53,282 bases of DNA from Spirochaetia bacterium (lineage in GTDB: Bacteria > Spirochaetota > Leptospiria > Leptospirales > Leptonemataceae). The translations under genes and the position numbers were made by a program. A model generated the notes under the pieces. It did not search any database. It saw only the letters and a program-made list of their open reading frames with translations, and was not told the DNA's origin. Position 1 is the stretch's first letter; the number at the start of each line of letters is the position of its first letter. Of this stretch, positions 8,503 through 16,820 are shown one piece after another. The stretch spans positions 1-53,282 of the forward strand of contig VFLI01000061.1 in the NCBI GenBank assembly GCA_009885105.1. Direction: 5' to 3'.

Positions 8503-9381
8503 ATGAGCGAATCTTCCGGCTCTTACAAATTTCTGAGTTCGACGGCGATTCGATCCAGCATATCAGAAGCCGGCGGCGCTATTCTGAAAAAGCTCAGTCA
8601 GAATTTTCTGACAGATCCCAATCATATCAGAATCACGGCAAAAAAGGTACTGGAAAACACAGACGATCCGCTGCTGGAGATCGGACCCGGGCTCGGAGCT
8701 TTGACCGGAGCGCTTCTGGAATCGGGAAGAAGAATCATTTCTGTGGAAATCGATCCGGTTCTGTCCAAAATTCTGCGCGGGGAAATTGGAGATCGGGAAA
8801 ACTTTTTACTGATTGAAGGCGATGCACGGATTGTTTTAAAGAGAGACAGCGTCGAGTATTCAGAGATTCTGCAGAAAGTTCATTCTGTCTGCGGCAATCT
8901 GCCTTACTACATCACAACGGAACTTTTGACTCTGACTGCGGAAAACAGACGTTTCCACAGGGCTGTGTTTCTGACCCAGATGGAATTTGCAGCCCGTCTG
9001 CTTCAGGCCGACCCTTCCAGCTCGATCCACATCTATCTGCACAATTTCGGCCGGTGGCGGAGTCTGCACAAAATTCCGGCCGGAGCTTTTTATCCCGCCC
9101 CCTCCGTGGATTCAACGTTGATCGGTTATGAGGCAAATTCTCAGGGGCCGCTTTGCCGGCCGGAGCTGCTGGAAGGTCTGCTGCGCATGTCATTTCTGGG
9201 CAAACGAAAAAAAATCAGCAATTCCTGGAAACTGGACCGGCGCAATCTGATCCCGCTGGATACACTGATTCAGACAGCCGGGGAACTGGGTTTCTCGATG
9301 GAAAGAAGGCCGCAGGAGATTCACAGGGACGAATACTACAGCCTGGTCCGCAGCCTGGAAAAAAGCCTCTCCCGAGGCTGA
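8503..9381 (+). CDS. rsmA: 16S rRNA (adenine(1518)-N(6)/adenine(1519)-N(6))-dimethyltransferase RsmA/KsgA
   Basis: Predicted 292-residue SAM-dependent methyltransferase that dimethylates two adjacent adenines in the 3' hairpin of 16S rRNA during small-subunit maturation. It has the family start KKLSQNFLTD, SAM motif I EIGPGLGALT, acidic motif II (SVEIDP), and catalytic motif IV GNLPYYITTELL, then FLTQMEFAARL. The C-terminus carries the helical RNA-binding domain (MSFLGKRKKI). About 28 residues precede the conserved KKLSQNF, as in leptospiral homologues from memory. It begins 17 bases after the ComEC-like gene and may be co-transcribed with it. Confidence 0.93.
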   Translation: MSESSGSYKFLSSTAIRSSISEAGGAILKKLSQNFLTDPNHIRITAKKVLENTDDPLLEIGPGLGALTGALLESGRRIISVEIDPVLSKILRGEIGDRENFLLIEGDARIVLKRDSVEYSEILQKVHSVCGNLPYYITTELLTLTAENRRFHRAVFLTQMEFAARLLQADPSSSIHIYLHNFGRWRSLHKIPAGAFYPAPSVDSTLIGYEANSQGPLCRPELLEGLLRMSFLGKRKKISNSWKLDRRNLIPLDTLIQTAGELGFSMERRPQEIHRDEYYSLVRSLEKSLSRG

Positions 9382-9471
9382 AAATGCTGATAAATATCAC
9401 TTTTCATAAAAAAAAATCAATGGACGTTTCCATAAAATCATCGCTAAATTTCGTCTGACAACGCAATACGT

Positions 9472-10914
9472 ATGCGATTCACGACACTTTCCTATTTAAT
9501 ATTTTTTATAATATTTTATATAGCTTTCTGGCTGTTTCGGGGCCGCGCCCGGCTGGCCCTGACGGTTCTGTTCTCATTGCTTTTTTACGGCATTTGGTCC
9601 TGGGCATTCTGCCTTCATTTTATGCTCATCATGGTCGTGAGCTATGTCTTTGTGACCGTGCTTCGCAGAACAAACAGCCGCGCCGTGTTCATTGGTGCGG
9701 TGGCGTTGAATCTCGGAAACTTATTTTTCTTTAAGTATTTTTATCTTTTTCTGGATTTTCTGCTGTTTGTTACAGGGAGGGAAATCTTTCAGGCTCGAAT
9801 ATTCAACTCATTTCTGTCCGGCGCCGCAGGCGTAGACAGCATCACTCTGCCGCTTGCCATCAGTTTTTATACATTCACGATCATCGCGTATCTGGCGGAC
9901 ACCTACACAGGTAAAATCCAGGAAAAGGCCGATTTCCTGGAATTCGCCACATTCATCCTTTTTTTTCCTCACCTGGTCGCCGGGCCCATCATGAGGCATT
10001 CCGATTTTTTCTATCAGCTCAAACAGATTCAGCCGAACGAAGACCGCACGATTCGCGGCCTTTTTTTGGTTGCCATCGGTCTGTTTAAAAAGGTTGTCAT
10101 CGCCGACAATGTGGGACAGATCATCGCTCCCGTGTATGCGAATCCGGGCGCTTACGACTGGAGCACGAATGCCCTGGCCGCAGTCGGTTATGCGATTCGT
10201 GTCTACTGTGATTTTTCCGGCTATACGGACATTGCTCTTGGTTCGGCGGCGCTTGTGGGTCTGGATCTGCCGCAAAATTTCATGGGTCCGTTTTTGAGCC
10301 GCTCCGTGCGCGAGTTCTGGCGAAACTGGCATGTGACGCTGGCAGCCTGGCTTCGGGACTATGTTTTTATACCGCTGGGCGGATCCCGGATTTCGCCGGT
10401 CAGAACCTATGCGGCCCTGATAATCACATTCACTCTGGGCGGACTCTGGCACGGCGCCAATCTGACATTTATCGTCTGGGGTTTTTACTGCGGGCTGACG
10501 CTGGCTGTTGAGAGATTTCTTGTGTGGGTTCTGGATCGAACCGGATTGTTAGATGCTCTGGATAACTGGAAGAATCCCATTTTCAGAACAACTGTCGACG
10601 TCCTGCGAGTGGCCGTCGTGTTTTCTCTGTTCTGCATCGGTCTTATTTTCTTCAATGCGCCGAACATCGCCAGTTCCTGGATTATGGCAAAGCAGATTTT
10701 TACACTGGCAGACGGAGCGATGTTCAAGGCGGCATACATTGGATATATGCTGCTCTTAACCTTGCTGCTCAATGCGGCTCAGCGAGTTCAAAAATGGCCG
10801 GCTCTGAATATCAATATGCGGTATGCGACGGCATTTATTTCCGGCTTAATTGTGATGGTCGCGATGGCGAAATACGCACCGGGCGGCGGCGATTTTATTT
10901 ACTTTCAGTTCTGA
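9472..10914 (+). CDS. MBOAT family O-acyltransferase (AlgI-like)
   Basis: Predicted 480-residue polytopic membrane protein of the AlgI/DltB-type MBOAT group, which moves acyl (often acetyl) groups across the inner membrane onto extracytoplasmic polymers. Diagnostic blocks are LVAGPIMRHSDFF, YCDFSGYTDIALGSA, REFWRNWHVTLAAWLRDYVF, IPLGGSR and GGLWHGANLTF, whose His is the expected catalytic residue. About ten membrane helices are visible. The gene after it, 6 bases on, is a DUF1574/AlgJ-like protein, so the pair probably acetylates an exopolysaccharide or envelope glycan. The acceptor is unknown. Confidence 0.9.
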   Translation: MRFTTLSYLIFFIIFYIAFWLFRGRARLALTVLFSLLFYGIWSWAFCLHFMLIMVVSYVFVTVLRRTNSRAVFIGAVALNLGNLFFFKYFYLFLDFLLFVTGREIFQARIFNSFLSGAAGVDSITLPLAISFYTFTIIAYLADTYTGKIQEKADFLEFATFILFFPHLVAGPIMRHSDFFYQLKQIQPNEDRTIRGLFLVAIGLFKKVVIADNVGQIIAPVYANPGAYDWSTNALAAVGYAIRVYCDFSGYTDIALGSAALVGLDLPQNFMGPFLSRSVREFWRNWHVTLAAWLRDYVFIPLGGSRISPVRTYAALIITFTLGGLWHGANLTFIVWGFYCGLTLAVERFLVWVLDRTGLLDALDNWKNPIFRTTVDVLRVAVVFSLFCIGLIFFNAPNIASSWIMAKQIFTLADGAMFKAAYIGYMLLLTLLLNAAQRVQKWPALNINMRYATAFISGLIVMVAMAKYAPGGGDFIYFQF

Positions 10915-10920
10915 GGAATC

Positions 10921-12183
10921 ATGGAAAAATTTCAATTGATACGAAACAGGTTCTTGCTGAAGCCGATCATTCTTGTTGCGGCATTGTTTCTGCTGGATAA
11001 AGTATTTTTAATACCGGAGTTCCGTCAGCATACCCGCCTTTTCAGCCGGATTGAAGGAAGGATGTACCGCAGTCGTGAGGATCTGTTCCTTCAGCTGCAG
11101 CAGGAATACGCCGTACGGTCGATAAAAAATGACAGACTGGGTCTGATATTCGGCAATTCGATGACCGGTTCGTTCAGCAATGATTATATTGCGAAGAAAA
11201 TTCCGGGCAGCTATACCTACAATTTCAGCGTCCCCCAGGGAGGCATTGCATTCCACTACTACTGGCTGGAACGAATACTGGAGAGCGGAATTCGCCCGGA
11301 TTTTATTGTGATGGCGGCCGGGCCGATTTCGTTCGGACCGAATATCATGGATTTTGCCATCGCCCATTCTTTCGATCTGCCGTTTGTCCTCAGAAACACT
11401 GATTTTGTAAGGAACGTTCCCGCCGATCTTGCTCATTACCGCAACGGCGGTTTCTCGTTTGATGAATTTGAAACATTCCTTTTGAAAAACCTTTTTGCAG
11501 TGTACAGATACCCGCCGGACTTTGATGCTTTCAGGAAAAATAATGAGCAGATTATCATTCCGGACATGGAAAGAGGAATACGCATGTATACGGGCCGGGA
11601 AGTGCGCCTGCAGATGCTGGAAGGAATCGATCTGGCAAACAGAATCAATCGCGGAGGAATCCCCAATCCGGTGCTTCAGCCCGTTTTTCTGCCCAGGCAA
11701 ATGGAAGCCAATGCATATGTGATCGCGGGACAGCACCTGGGTTCACAGTACAGAATGTCGCCGACGCAGACTGCATTCTTTCAGAAAATTTTAGAGATTC
11801 TGTCGCAGCACAAAATACCGGCTGTTTTTTTCTGGCCTCCGGTTCATCCGACTTTCCGGAGGATTCTGGAAGAAAGAAAAATCATACCCGCAGTAAAAGA
11901 TCCGATTCTGGCGATGCTGGATGAATCGCTAAGGAAAAATCCGGATGCGAACTTCAAACTTGTGGATTATGTGCAGGATTATGAGATAGGCTGCAAACAT
12001 TTTTCTGATGCAATCCATCTTGCCGGCGGTTGTTTTCCGGCGCTGACGGATCATCTTGTGCGGCAAATAAATGAAACACGCAAAAATCAGATTGTGCGAC
12101 CTGGAGCGCAGCGAATTCAGCCGACTGCAGATTTTCTTCTATCGACCCTCGTAACCGATCACATCCATAAAGGCGCTTACTGA
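10921..12183 (+). CDS. DUF1574-like, SGNH-hydrolase-related membrane-anchored protein
   Basis: Predicted 420-residue protein with one N-terminal membrane anchor (LKPIILVAALFLLDKVFLI) and an extracytoplasmic domain. The segment LIFGNSMTGSFSNDYI resembles the GDSxx block of SGNH/AlgJ-type acetyltransferases, with Asn in place of the usual Asp. SDAIHLAGGCFPALTDHLV near the C-terminus resembles the DxxH block. DUF1574 proteins are abundant in Leptospira and often follow MBOAT genes (from memory). A GAGGA ribosome site lies between the MBOAT stop and this ATG. The last 45 bases overlap the 3' end of the convergent radical SAM gene. Likely an acyl-transfer partner of the MBOAT protein. Confidence 0.75.
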   Translation: MEKFQLIRNRFLLKPIILVAALFLLDKVFLIPEFRQHTRLFSRIEGRMYRSREDLFLQLQQEYAVRSIKNDRLGLIFGNSMTGSFSNDYIAKKIPGSYTYNFSVPQGGIAFHYYWLERILESGIRPDFIVMAAGPISFGPNIMDFAIAHSFDLPFVLRNTDFVRNVPADLAHYRNGGFSFDEFETFLLKNLFAVYRYPPDFDAFRKNNEQIIIPDMERGIRMYTGREVRLQMLEGIDLANRINRGGIPNPVLQPVFLPRQMEANAYVIAGQHLGSQYRMSPTQTAFFQKILEILSQHKIPAVFFWPPVHPTFRRILEERKIIPAVKDPILAMLDESLRKNPDANFKLVDYVQDYEIGCKHFSDAIHLAGGCFPALTDHLVRQINETRKNQIVRPGAQRIQPTADFLLSTLVTDHIHKGAY

Positions 12184-13440
12184 GAATACTGCCCTTCCGG
12201 CGCCGGGTTCGCCGTATCCCGGAGGCACCGGCAGTCTGTACTTTTCAAATGCGGCTTTCCAGACTGTGAGCAGTTCACAAAAATATTCCAGCGGCGGTCC
12301 GCTCTGCGAACCAAGAGTCGTATACGGTTCCGGGCACCAGGCGGTGAAACGGGGAACAATTCCGTGGCTCATAAAAAAATCAAGGCCTTCCGCGGTCGAG
12401 TTCACGGCTTCCTGAACCGTTAAAAATCCATGCGGTCTTGATAACTCTACTCCGCCCACAAAATTGGGTATCACGTTTCCCGGACCGAATACTTCCGCCG
12501 CGCCGACAATCCTGCGTATCCAGTTTTCACGTCCGATAAAACTCTCCTTGCCGGGACAGAGCAGCGAGAAAAGATTCTTATCCCAGACTTCATAATTGGG
12601 ATGGTATATCTGTATGCCTGCGTCTTTAAACCGGACCAGTTCTTCTTTTTCCCAGGCCTGCGTCACGATCTTACCAATCCATTTGCCTGGAAATTTTTTC
12701 TCTATCCCTTCCGCATAATGGAGGTAGAAATCTGTTTCTTTTTTTTCGCGAAGGCTTGTAAGGATGGAGCCTCCTGTGATCGTATAAGCGCGGGCCGTAG
12801 TGTCCTCCTGATCGATCCAGGCAAGAGCCTCCAGGATTTCCTCCAGCGATTTCACTCCCGTATACGGCCGGCCCGCCTGCTTCTGCTGACGATAATTGTG
12901 GTTGATATCGCAGAATGCGCACTCTTCCTCTTTTCCGAAGTACTGGCAGTTGCGAAATACGGTCAGATAAATGAGATAGCCCCATTCGATCACAGGCGCG
13001 ATTTCTCCCGGAAATTTTCCATCGGCGGTTCTGTGTCTGTACCAGGCGGGAATCGGCGGAAATTCAACCGATCCCAGATCTGTATCCTCCAGAAAAATTC
13101 TGGCGCCGTCCGGAGTCATTCTCACCATGTACGGCGACCTGGTGTCCACGCGCACAGAAATAACGGTGGGCTTTAGAGCAAAGGCCCCGCCCTGAATTTT
13201 AATTTCTTCCGGAATCCGAAATCTCATTTCTTCCGGCTGATCTGTGATCGGCATATGATCGAATGTGAATATGAAATAGTCTTTTTGTTTGAAGCTTGTC
13301 TGCAGGGCCGCTTCCTCAAAGCGCAGGCCGAGACGAAGAATGTCCTGCTTCACTATAGCTTCCACCGGGATCGATCTGTATCGATCTTCCATTTTCTCCA
13401 GCAGAGCCGGTCCAGCAATTTCCGAGAAGGCAGATGTCAT
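12139..13440 (-). CDS. radical SAM domain protein, unknown substrate
   Basis: Predicted 433-residue cytoplasmic enzyme. The segment FRNCQYFGKEEECAFCDI places cysteines at 165, 174 and 177, a CX8CX2C spacing that fits a radical SAM 4Fe-4S site but is wider than the common CX3CX2C. Downstream YTITGGS (the GGE-like SAM-binding strand) and GNVIPNFVGGVE fit the partial TIM barrel. Residues 1-150 form a separate N-terminal domain. The 3' end overlaps the convergent DUF1574 gene by 45 bases. No substrate peptide or cofactor pathway is nearby, so the reaction is not predicted. Confidence 0.78.
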   Translation of the reverse strand: MTSAFSEIAGPALLEKMEDRYRSIPVEAIVKQDILRLGLRFEEAALQTSFKQKDYFIFTFDHMPITDQPEEMRFRIPEEIKIQGGAFALKPTVISVRVDTRSPYMVRMTPDGARIFLEDTDLGSVEFPPIPAWYRHRTADGKFPGEIAPVIEWGYLIYLTVFRNCQYFGKEEECAFCDINHNYRQQKQAGRPYTGVKSLEEILEALAWIDQEDTTARAYTITGGSILTSLREKKETDFYLHYAEGIEKKFPGKWIGKIVTQAWEKEELVRFKDAGIQIYHPNYEVWDKNLFSLLCPGKESFIGRENWIRRIVGAAEVFGPGNVIPNFVGGVELSRPHGFLTVQEAVNSTAEGLDFFMSHGIVPRFTAWCPEPYTTLGSQSGPPLEYFCELLTVWKAAFEKYRLPVPPGYGEPGAGRAVFSVSAFMDVIGYEGR

Positions 13441-13550
13441 GATTCCAAGTTTTATCTGTTTGGCGGGAGGACAACTTCAAAATACAGTTTCCTGGATTTC
13501 CTGGCTATCCTGTATGTAATAAAGAGAGGCGCCCCGAAATGATTTTTAAC

Positions 13551-13579
13551 TTGACAGGGGACCCGTTGCTGATTAAATT
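13551..13579 (+). promoter_or_regulatory. sigma70-type promoter for the GHKL ATPase gene
   Basis: A perfect TTGACA (13551-13556) is followed by a 17-base spacer and TAAATT (13574-13579, four of six matches to TATAAT). The predicted start would be near 13586, about 20 bases before the ATG at 13608. It sits in the divergent gap with the radical SAM gene. Confidence 0.55.
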
Positions 13580-13607
13580 GCCTACAATAAAAAGAGATAT
13601 ATATTAA

Positions 13608-14444
13608 ATGAGTGAAACTTTACGGCGTTTGCCGAGAATCCGGGTCCTCATGTGGACAAAGCAGGCTCGCACATCCATTCTGGATGAGGTAACATCACTT
13701 CTACCAGTGGAATTGCAGGTGTACCAGGAAAGTCTGGAAAGCATCATTGATGAACTGTCCAAAAATGCAATCAAGGCCAATCATAAGTATCTGATGATCC
13801 GGAGCAGAATACGAGATTTTCTGCGCGATCCCAATCGGTCTCCGCGGATTATCAATGAAATGACAAATTCTATATGTACGGATGCCGTGCAGTACAATGA
13901 GTTCCTTGAAAAACATCCTAAAATCCTGGAAGGACTTTCAGCGCCGTTGCGCCGGATTCTGGATCAGGAAGCTCTCTGGATCAATTTGAAGATGAAATAC
14001 CGGACGGAAAAAAAAGAGATTTCCGAAAAAGAAAAAACACTGCTGCGCAACACATACGAATTCAAAAAAAATTACCGCGAGTTGAAAGATAAAAGAATAT
14101 ATGTAGAAATACGAGCTTCCTGCAATGACCAGATGCTCTGGGTGGAAATTATAAACGCCGCTCCGATTTTGAGCAGCGATCTGGACAGGATTTATTCCAA
14201 ACGGGACGAATTCAGAAAACACAGAGAAGCCGGCACAGAGCTGGAATTCTTCATGAACAATATGGATCATTCTGAAGGCGGCTCGGGTCTGGGCTATGCC
14301 ACAATCGACACTCATCTGGCCAGCCTGGGTCTTGAGCCCATGGAAGCTCTGTACATTCTCTCTCTGCACAATACTAATATTGTTCTGAATCTCGATTTGA
14401 ACAAAATGAAAAAAGCTCTTCCGCAGCCCAGAGCAGCCTCCTGA
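13608..14444 (+). CDS. GHKL (histidine-kinase-like) ATPase domain protein without a DHp domain
   Basis: Predicted 278-residue cytoplasmic protein. The N box IIDELSKNAIKANHK (about residues 46-60) and the G2-like GGSGLGYATID (about 224-234) identify a Bergerat-fold ATP-binding domain. There is no phosphoacceptor-His helix and no sensor. The G1 region reads EIINAAPILSSD, lacking the usual DxGxG. A long charged insert (residues about 115-165, KEISEKEKTLLRNTYEFKKN) separates the motifs. It could be a histidine-kinase-like phosphotransfer or switch protein; ATP binding is not certain. The ribosome site is weak (AAAGAGA), but a good promoter lies upstream. Confidence 0.68.
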   Translation: MSETLRRLPRIRVLMWTKQARTSILDEVTSLLPVELQVYQESLESIIDELSKNAIKANHKYLMIRSRIRDFLRDPNRSPRIINEMTNSICTDAVQYNEFLEKHPKILEGLSAPLRRILDQEALWINLKMKYRTEKKEISEKEKTLLRNTYEFKKNYRELKDKRIYVEIRASCNDQMLWVEIINAAPILSSDLDRIYSKRDEFRKHREAGTELEFFMNNMDHSEGGSGLGYATIDTHLASLGLEPMEALYILSLHNTNIVLNLDLNKMKKALPQPRAAS

Positions 14445-14475
14445 TACATTTGACGGCTTGACATGCCGGACCTTG

Positions 14476-15213
14476 ATGGCCATTCTGACCCAATATATGA
14501 CAAATATGCGCGATTTAGCCAGGAGTCTTTTTCAATTTCCCGCTCCGTTTCTCCGGGTCTATCCGCGCTTCTGGCTGGCAGCTTTTGTAATACTGGTCAT
14601 TCTGGATCTTGTCAGCAAGCTGGCTGTCACCCATTCACTGAATTTTCACCTCACGCCGTATCAGTATCCCCGTGATTCATCCGGCATATCCGCTCTGATG
14701 GATAAGAGAGATCAGATCGATATTCTGGGAGATGAAGGGAAATACATTAAGCTGAGACTGGTGTTCAACGACCGATTTGTTTTTGGGTCGGGTCCTTCGG
14801 CGCCGGTAATGGGATTTTTTCTCACGCTGTTTGCGGTCTGTTTCCTGATTCTGTACCGCTGGCACAATCCGAGGCTCGGACACTGGCTGGCCTGGCTGTG
14901 CGTCTTTTCCGGCGCATTTGGAAACCTGGTGGATAAAATGTTTGTGAAGTCGCTGGTCAACCGCGACTGGATTTTTTCAATCGGGCCGTCACCGGGTCAT
15001 GTCAGCGGAGTGGTCGATTTTGTGGAGTGCATCTGGTTTGGCTGGGAAAGAGCCGCAACAATGTGCATCGGAACGAATGACTGGAACGTATGCCCGCTTT
15101 CCTTCTTGTCCTGGCAGACCTGGCCGACTTTCAATCTGGCGGACAGCCTGATCGTTTGCGGAATCTGCCTTCTTCTGATTACCATGAAAGAAGAAAAGAA
15201 AGCGTCCGCATAA
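14476..15213 (+). CDS. lspA: lipoprotein signal peptidase LspA (signal peptidase II), enlarged form
   Basis: Predicted 245-residue inner-membrane aspartic protease that cleaves prolipoprotein signal peptides after lipidation. Conserved blocks are VFNDRFVFG, GAFGNLVDKM with the first catalytic Asp, VVDFVE, and FNLADS with the second catalytic Asp. Four membrane helices are visible. Common LspA proteins are about 160 residues. The extra length lies in the N-terminus, the first periplasmic loop (LTPYQYPRDSSGISALMDKR) and a Cys/Trp-rich insert before FNLADS. Many lipoproteins in this window are its likely substrates. The start is uncertain: TTG 14458, ATG 14476, ATG 14497 and ATG 14506 are all in frame. 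Confidence 0.85.
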   Translation: MAILTQYMTNMRDLARSLFQFPAPFLRVYPRFWLAAFVILVILDLVSKLAVTHSLNFHLTPYQYPRDSSGISALMDKRDQIDILGDEGKYIKLRLVFNDRFVFGSGPSAPVMGFFLTLFAVCFLILYRWHNPRLGHWLAWLCVFSGAFGNLVDKMFVKSLVNRDWIFSIGPSPGHVSGVVDFVECIWFGWERAATMCIGTNDWNVCPLSFLSWQTWPTFNLADSLIVCGICLLLITMKEEKKASA

Positions 15214-15219
15214 AACTGC

Positions 15220-15807
15220 ATGGAACAGGACGTAAAGAGACGTTTAGAAGCGGAACTGATACAGAGAACCCGCAACGGGGATGGGGACGCTTATCTCCAG
15301 CTGATATCCGATTACCGCATCCGTCTTTATAGAAGGGCCTGCTCGCTTGTGGGCAATCCGGATGACGCGGAAGATGTGCTGCAGGAAGGCCTGATTACCG
15401 CTTATCGTGCTCTGGGCAAATTCCGGGGAGAGAGCGGCATTTATACCTGGCTCTACCGAATCGTCATAAACAAGTGCCGGGATCACCTCCGTTCTCGAAA
15501 AAGCGCCTCGGTCGATTCTATAGAACCGATTATTCCACTTATTTCTGATGAAAGGATAGGTGTCGAAAAAAATCTTGAACTTTCCGATGATGCCGCCTAT
15601 CTAATTACTAAAATCAACGGCCTCGATAAGAAATATAGACGGATACTTATCTATCGTTATTACGATGATCTCTCCTATCAAGAGATTGCGGACCTGGTAA
15701 AATTGAATATCGGAACTGTCAAAAGCCGGTTATTCAAGGCCAGGGAACTCTTAAAAAGAGCCATACTGAGAAATGGAAGAGGCGAGGAATACTTTGAGAG
15801 AGGATGA
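15220..15807 (+). CDS. ECF-type RNA polymerase sigma factor
   Basis: Predicted 195-residue sigma factor of the extracytoplasmic-function group. Region 2 spans about residues 25-95 (NPDDAEDVLQEGLITAYRAL, then IYTWLYRIVINKCRDHLR). Region 4 spans about 130-182 (RILIYRYYDDLSYQEIADL, then IGTVKSRLFKARELL). It starts 6 bases after lspA and overlaps the next gene by 35 bases, which encodes a membrane protein likely to be its anti-sigma factor. It may control an envelope-stress regulon; the target promoter cannot be read from this window. Confidence 0.9.
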   Translation: MEQDVKRRLEAELIQRTRNGDGDAYLQLISDYRIRLYRRACSLVGNPDDAEDVLQEGLITAYRALGKFRGESGIYTWLYRIVINKCRDHLRSRKSASVDSIEPIIPLISDERIGVEKNLELSDDAAYLITKINGLDKKYRRILIYRYYDDLSYQEIADLVKLNIGTVKSRLFKARELLKRAILRNGRGEEYFERG

Positions 15808-16753
15808 ATACAGAATAAAACTGCAGGAGGCCATGCAGGATCCGCATGTGGAGCTCAATTCCGAGTTCCTGTCGAGACTGGATTCGGAAAGCCGCAGAAC
15901 ACTTCTGCGTCAGCGGGAGCTGGACAAAAAACTCTCCGATGTTCTGAGCATTGTTTCCGGAAGTATTAAGGGGCAGCCCTCATCTGAGGAATCTTTCAAT
16001 ACTCGACTTCTGATAAAAATCAAAGAAAACGGCGAGATGGACGCAGGCTTTTTTCGCAGGCTGCACATACGGGAATTCTTTGAAAATCTCAGAGAATCCT
16101 GGACAGGCGGTCAGTCCTCTTTGCGCTGGGCCTCGGTTGCGGCGCTCGTTGTGATTGTTGCCGTGCCTGTAATCCGCGTTGCCTATGAACAGAATAAAGA
16201 GAACTCGCTTTTACCGAATACAGAGCTCACACTGGCAGAATCAAACACAGAACCAGGCGCAGCGGATAAACTGGATGCGACTGTCAGGCCCGATTTCGAC
16301 GAGACAAAGCGCCTCTCTGCTCCGGGCGCCGGCCTGACTCCAAGCGTGCCTTCCTTCTCAGTCCCACGTGATGAAAAGTCGGCTTCCGAGGGTTTGAGCG
16401 ACGGTCAGGCTCAAATAATGCGCGTGGAAAAGAATTTTGGCGGGGAAATGGAAAAATCGGCACCACAAAGTGATGAATTCCGCAGCGAGACGAGGGAGCG
16501 CGGAGTAGTTTCTCCTCCTGGTGAAGAACCTGGTCTTCCAGCTCCCTCAATGTCGCCTGAAGAAAGCCGCAAAAGAGAAGAGACCAGGCCTTTAGCGCCT
16601 CCCGTTGAAGAGAAAATTCTTCTGCAACAGTATGAAAAAGCGCATACCCGCCAGGAAAAGCAGCGCGCTCTCAACAATCTTCTTGATTTCTATAAAAAAG
16701 CGGGGCGACAGGACCGTGTGAATGAAATCCAGTCAAGAATAAAAAGCCTGTAA
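15773..16753 (+). CDS. putative membrane anti-sigma factor
   Basis: Predicted 326-residue single-pass membrane protein. Residues 1-115 are charged and probably cytoplasmic, with FNTRLLIKIKEN and MDAGFFRRLHIREFFENLRE, as in some anti-sigma N-termini. A membrane helix lies at about 118-136. The outside part is Pro/Glu/Ser-rich and low in complexity, ending in a helical segment (LLQQYEKAHTRQEKQRAL). No zinc-binding HxxxCxxC motif is present, so it is not a standard ZAS-type anti-sigma. The role is inferred from overlap with the sigma gene (35 bases). The ATG at 15773 is the only good start; the gene ends just before a dispersed repeat. Confidence 0.6.
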   Translation: MEEARNTLREDEYRIKLQEAMQDPHVELNSEFLSRLDSESRRTLLRQRELDKKLSDVLSIVSGSIKGQPSSEESFNTRLLIKIKENGEMDAGFFRRLHIREFFENLRESWTGGQSSLRWASVAALVVIVAVPVIRVAYEQNKENSLLPNTELTLAESNTEPGAADKLDATVRPDFDETKRLSAPGAGLTPSVPSFSVPRDEKSASEGLSDGQAQIMRVEKNFGGEMEKSAPQSDEFRSETRERGVVSPPGEEPGLPAPSMSPEESRKREETRPLAPPVEEKILLQQYEKAHTRQEKQRALNNLLDFYKKAGRQDRVNEIQSRIKSL

Positions 16754-16818
16754 TCCGCAGAGAAGAAAAAAACCTCTGTCTGAGTTCTTTGCGCCTCTGC
16801 GTGAATACCACCAGGTGA
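16754..16818. repeat. partial copy of dispersed CAGAG/CTCTG inverted-repeat element
   Basis: The short gap between convergent genes contains CCGCAGAGAAG, then CCTCTGTCTGAG and GCGCCTCTGCGTGAA. These words match the ends of the elements at 20263-20382 and 20846-20980. It is degenerate: the left arm is shortened. It can still fold into a hairpin and may serve as a bidirectional transcription stop, but it has no clear T-run. Confidence 0.5.
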
Positions 16819-16820
16819 AC

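Noticed and set aside
9808..11736. Long antisense frames under the MBOAT and DUF1574 genes
   Set aside because: Shadow frames; composition and lack of motifs fit non-coding reading.
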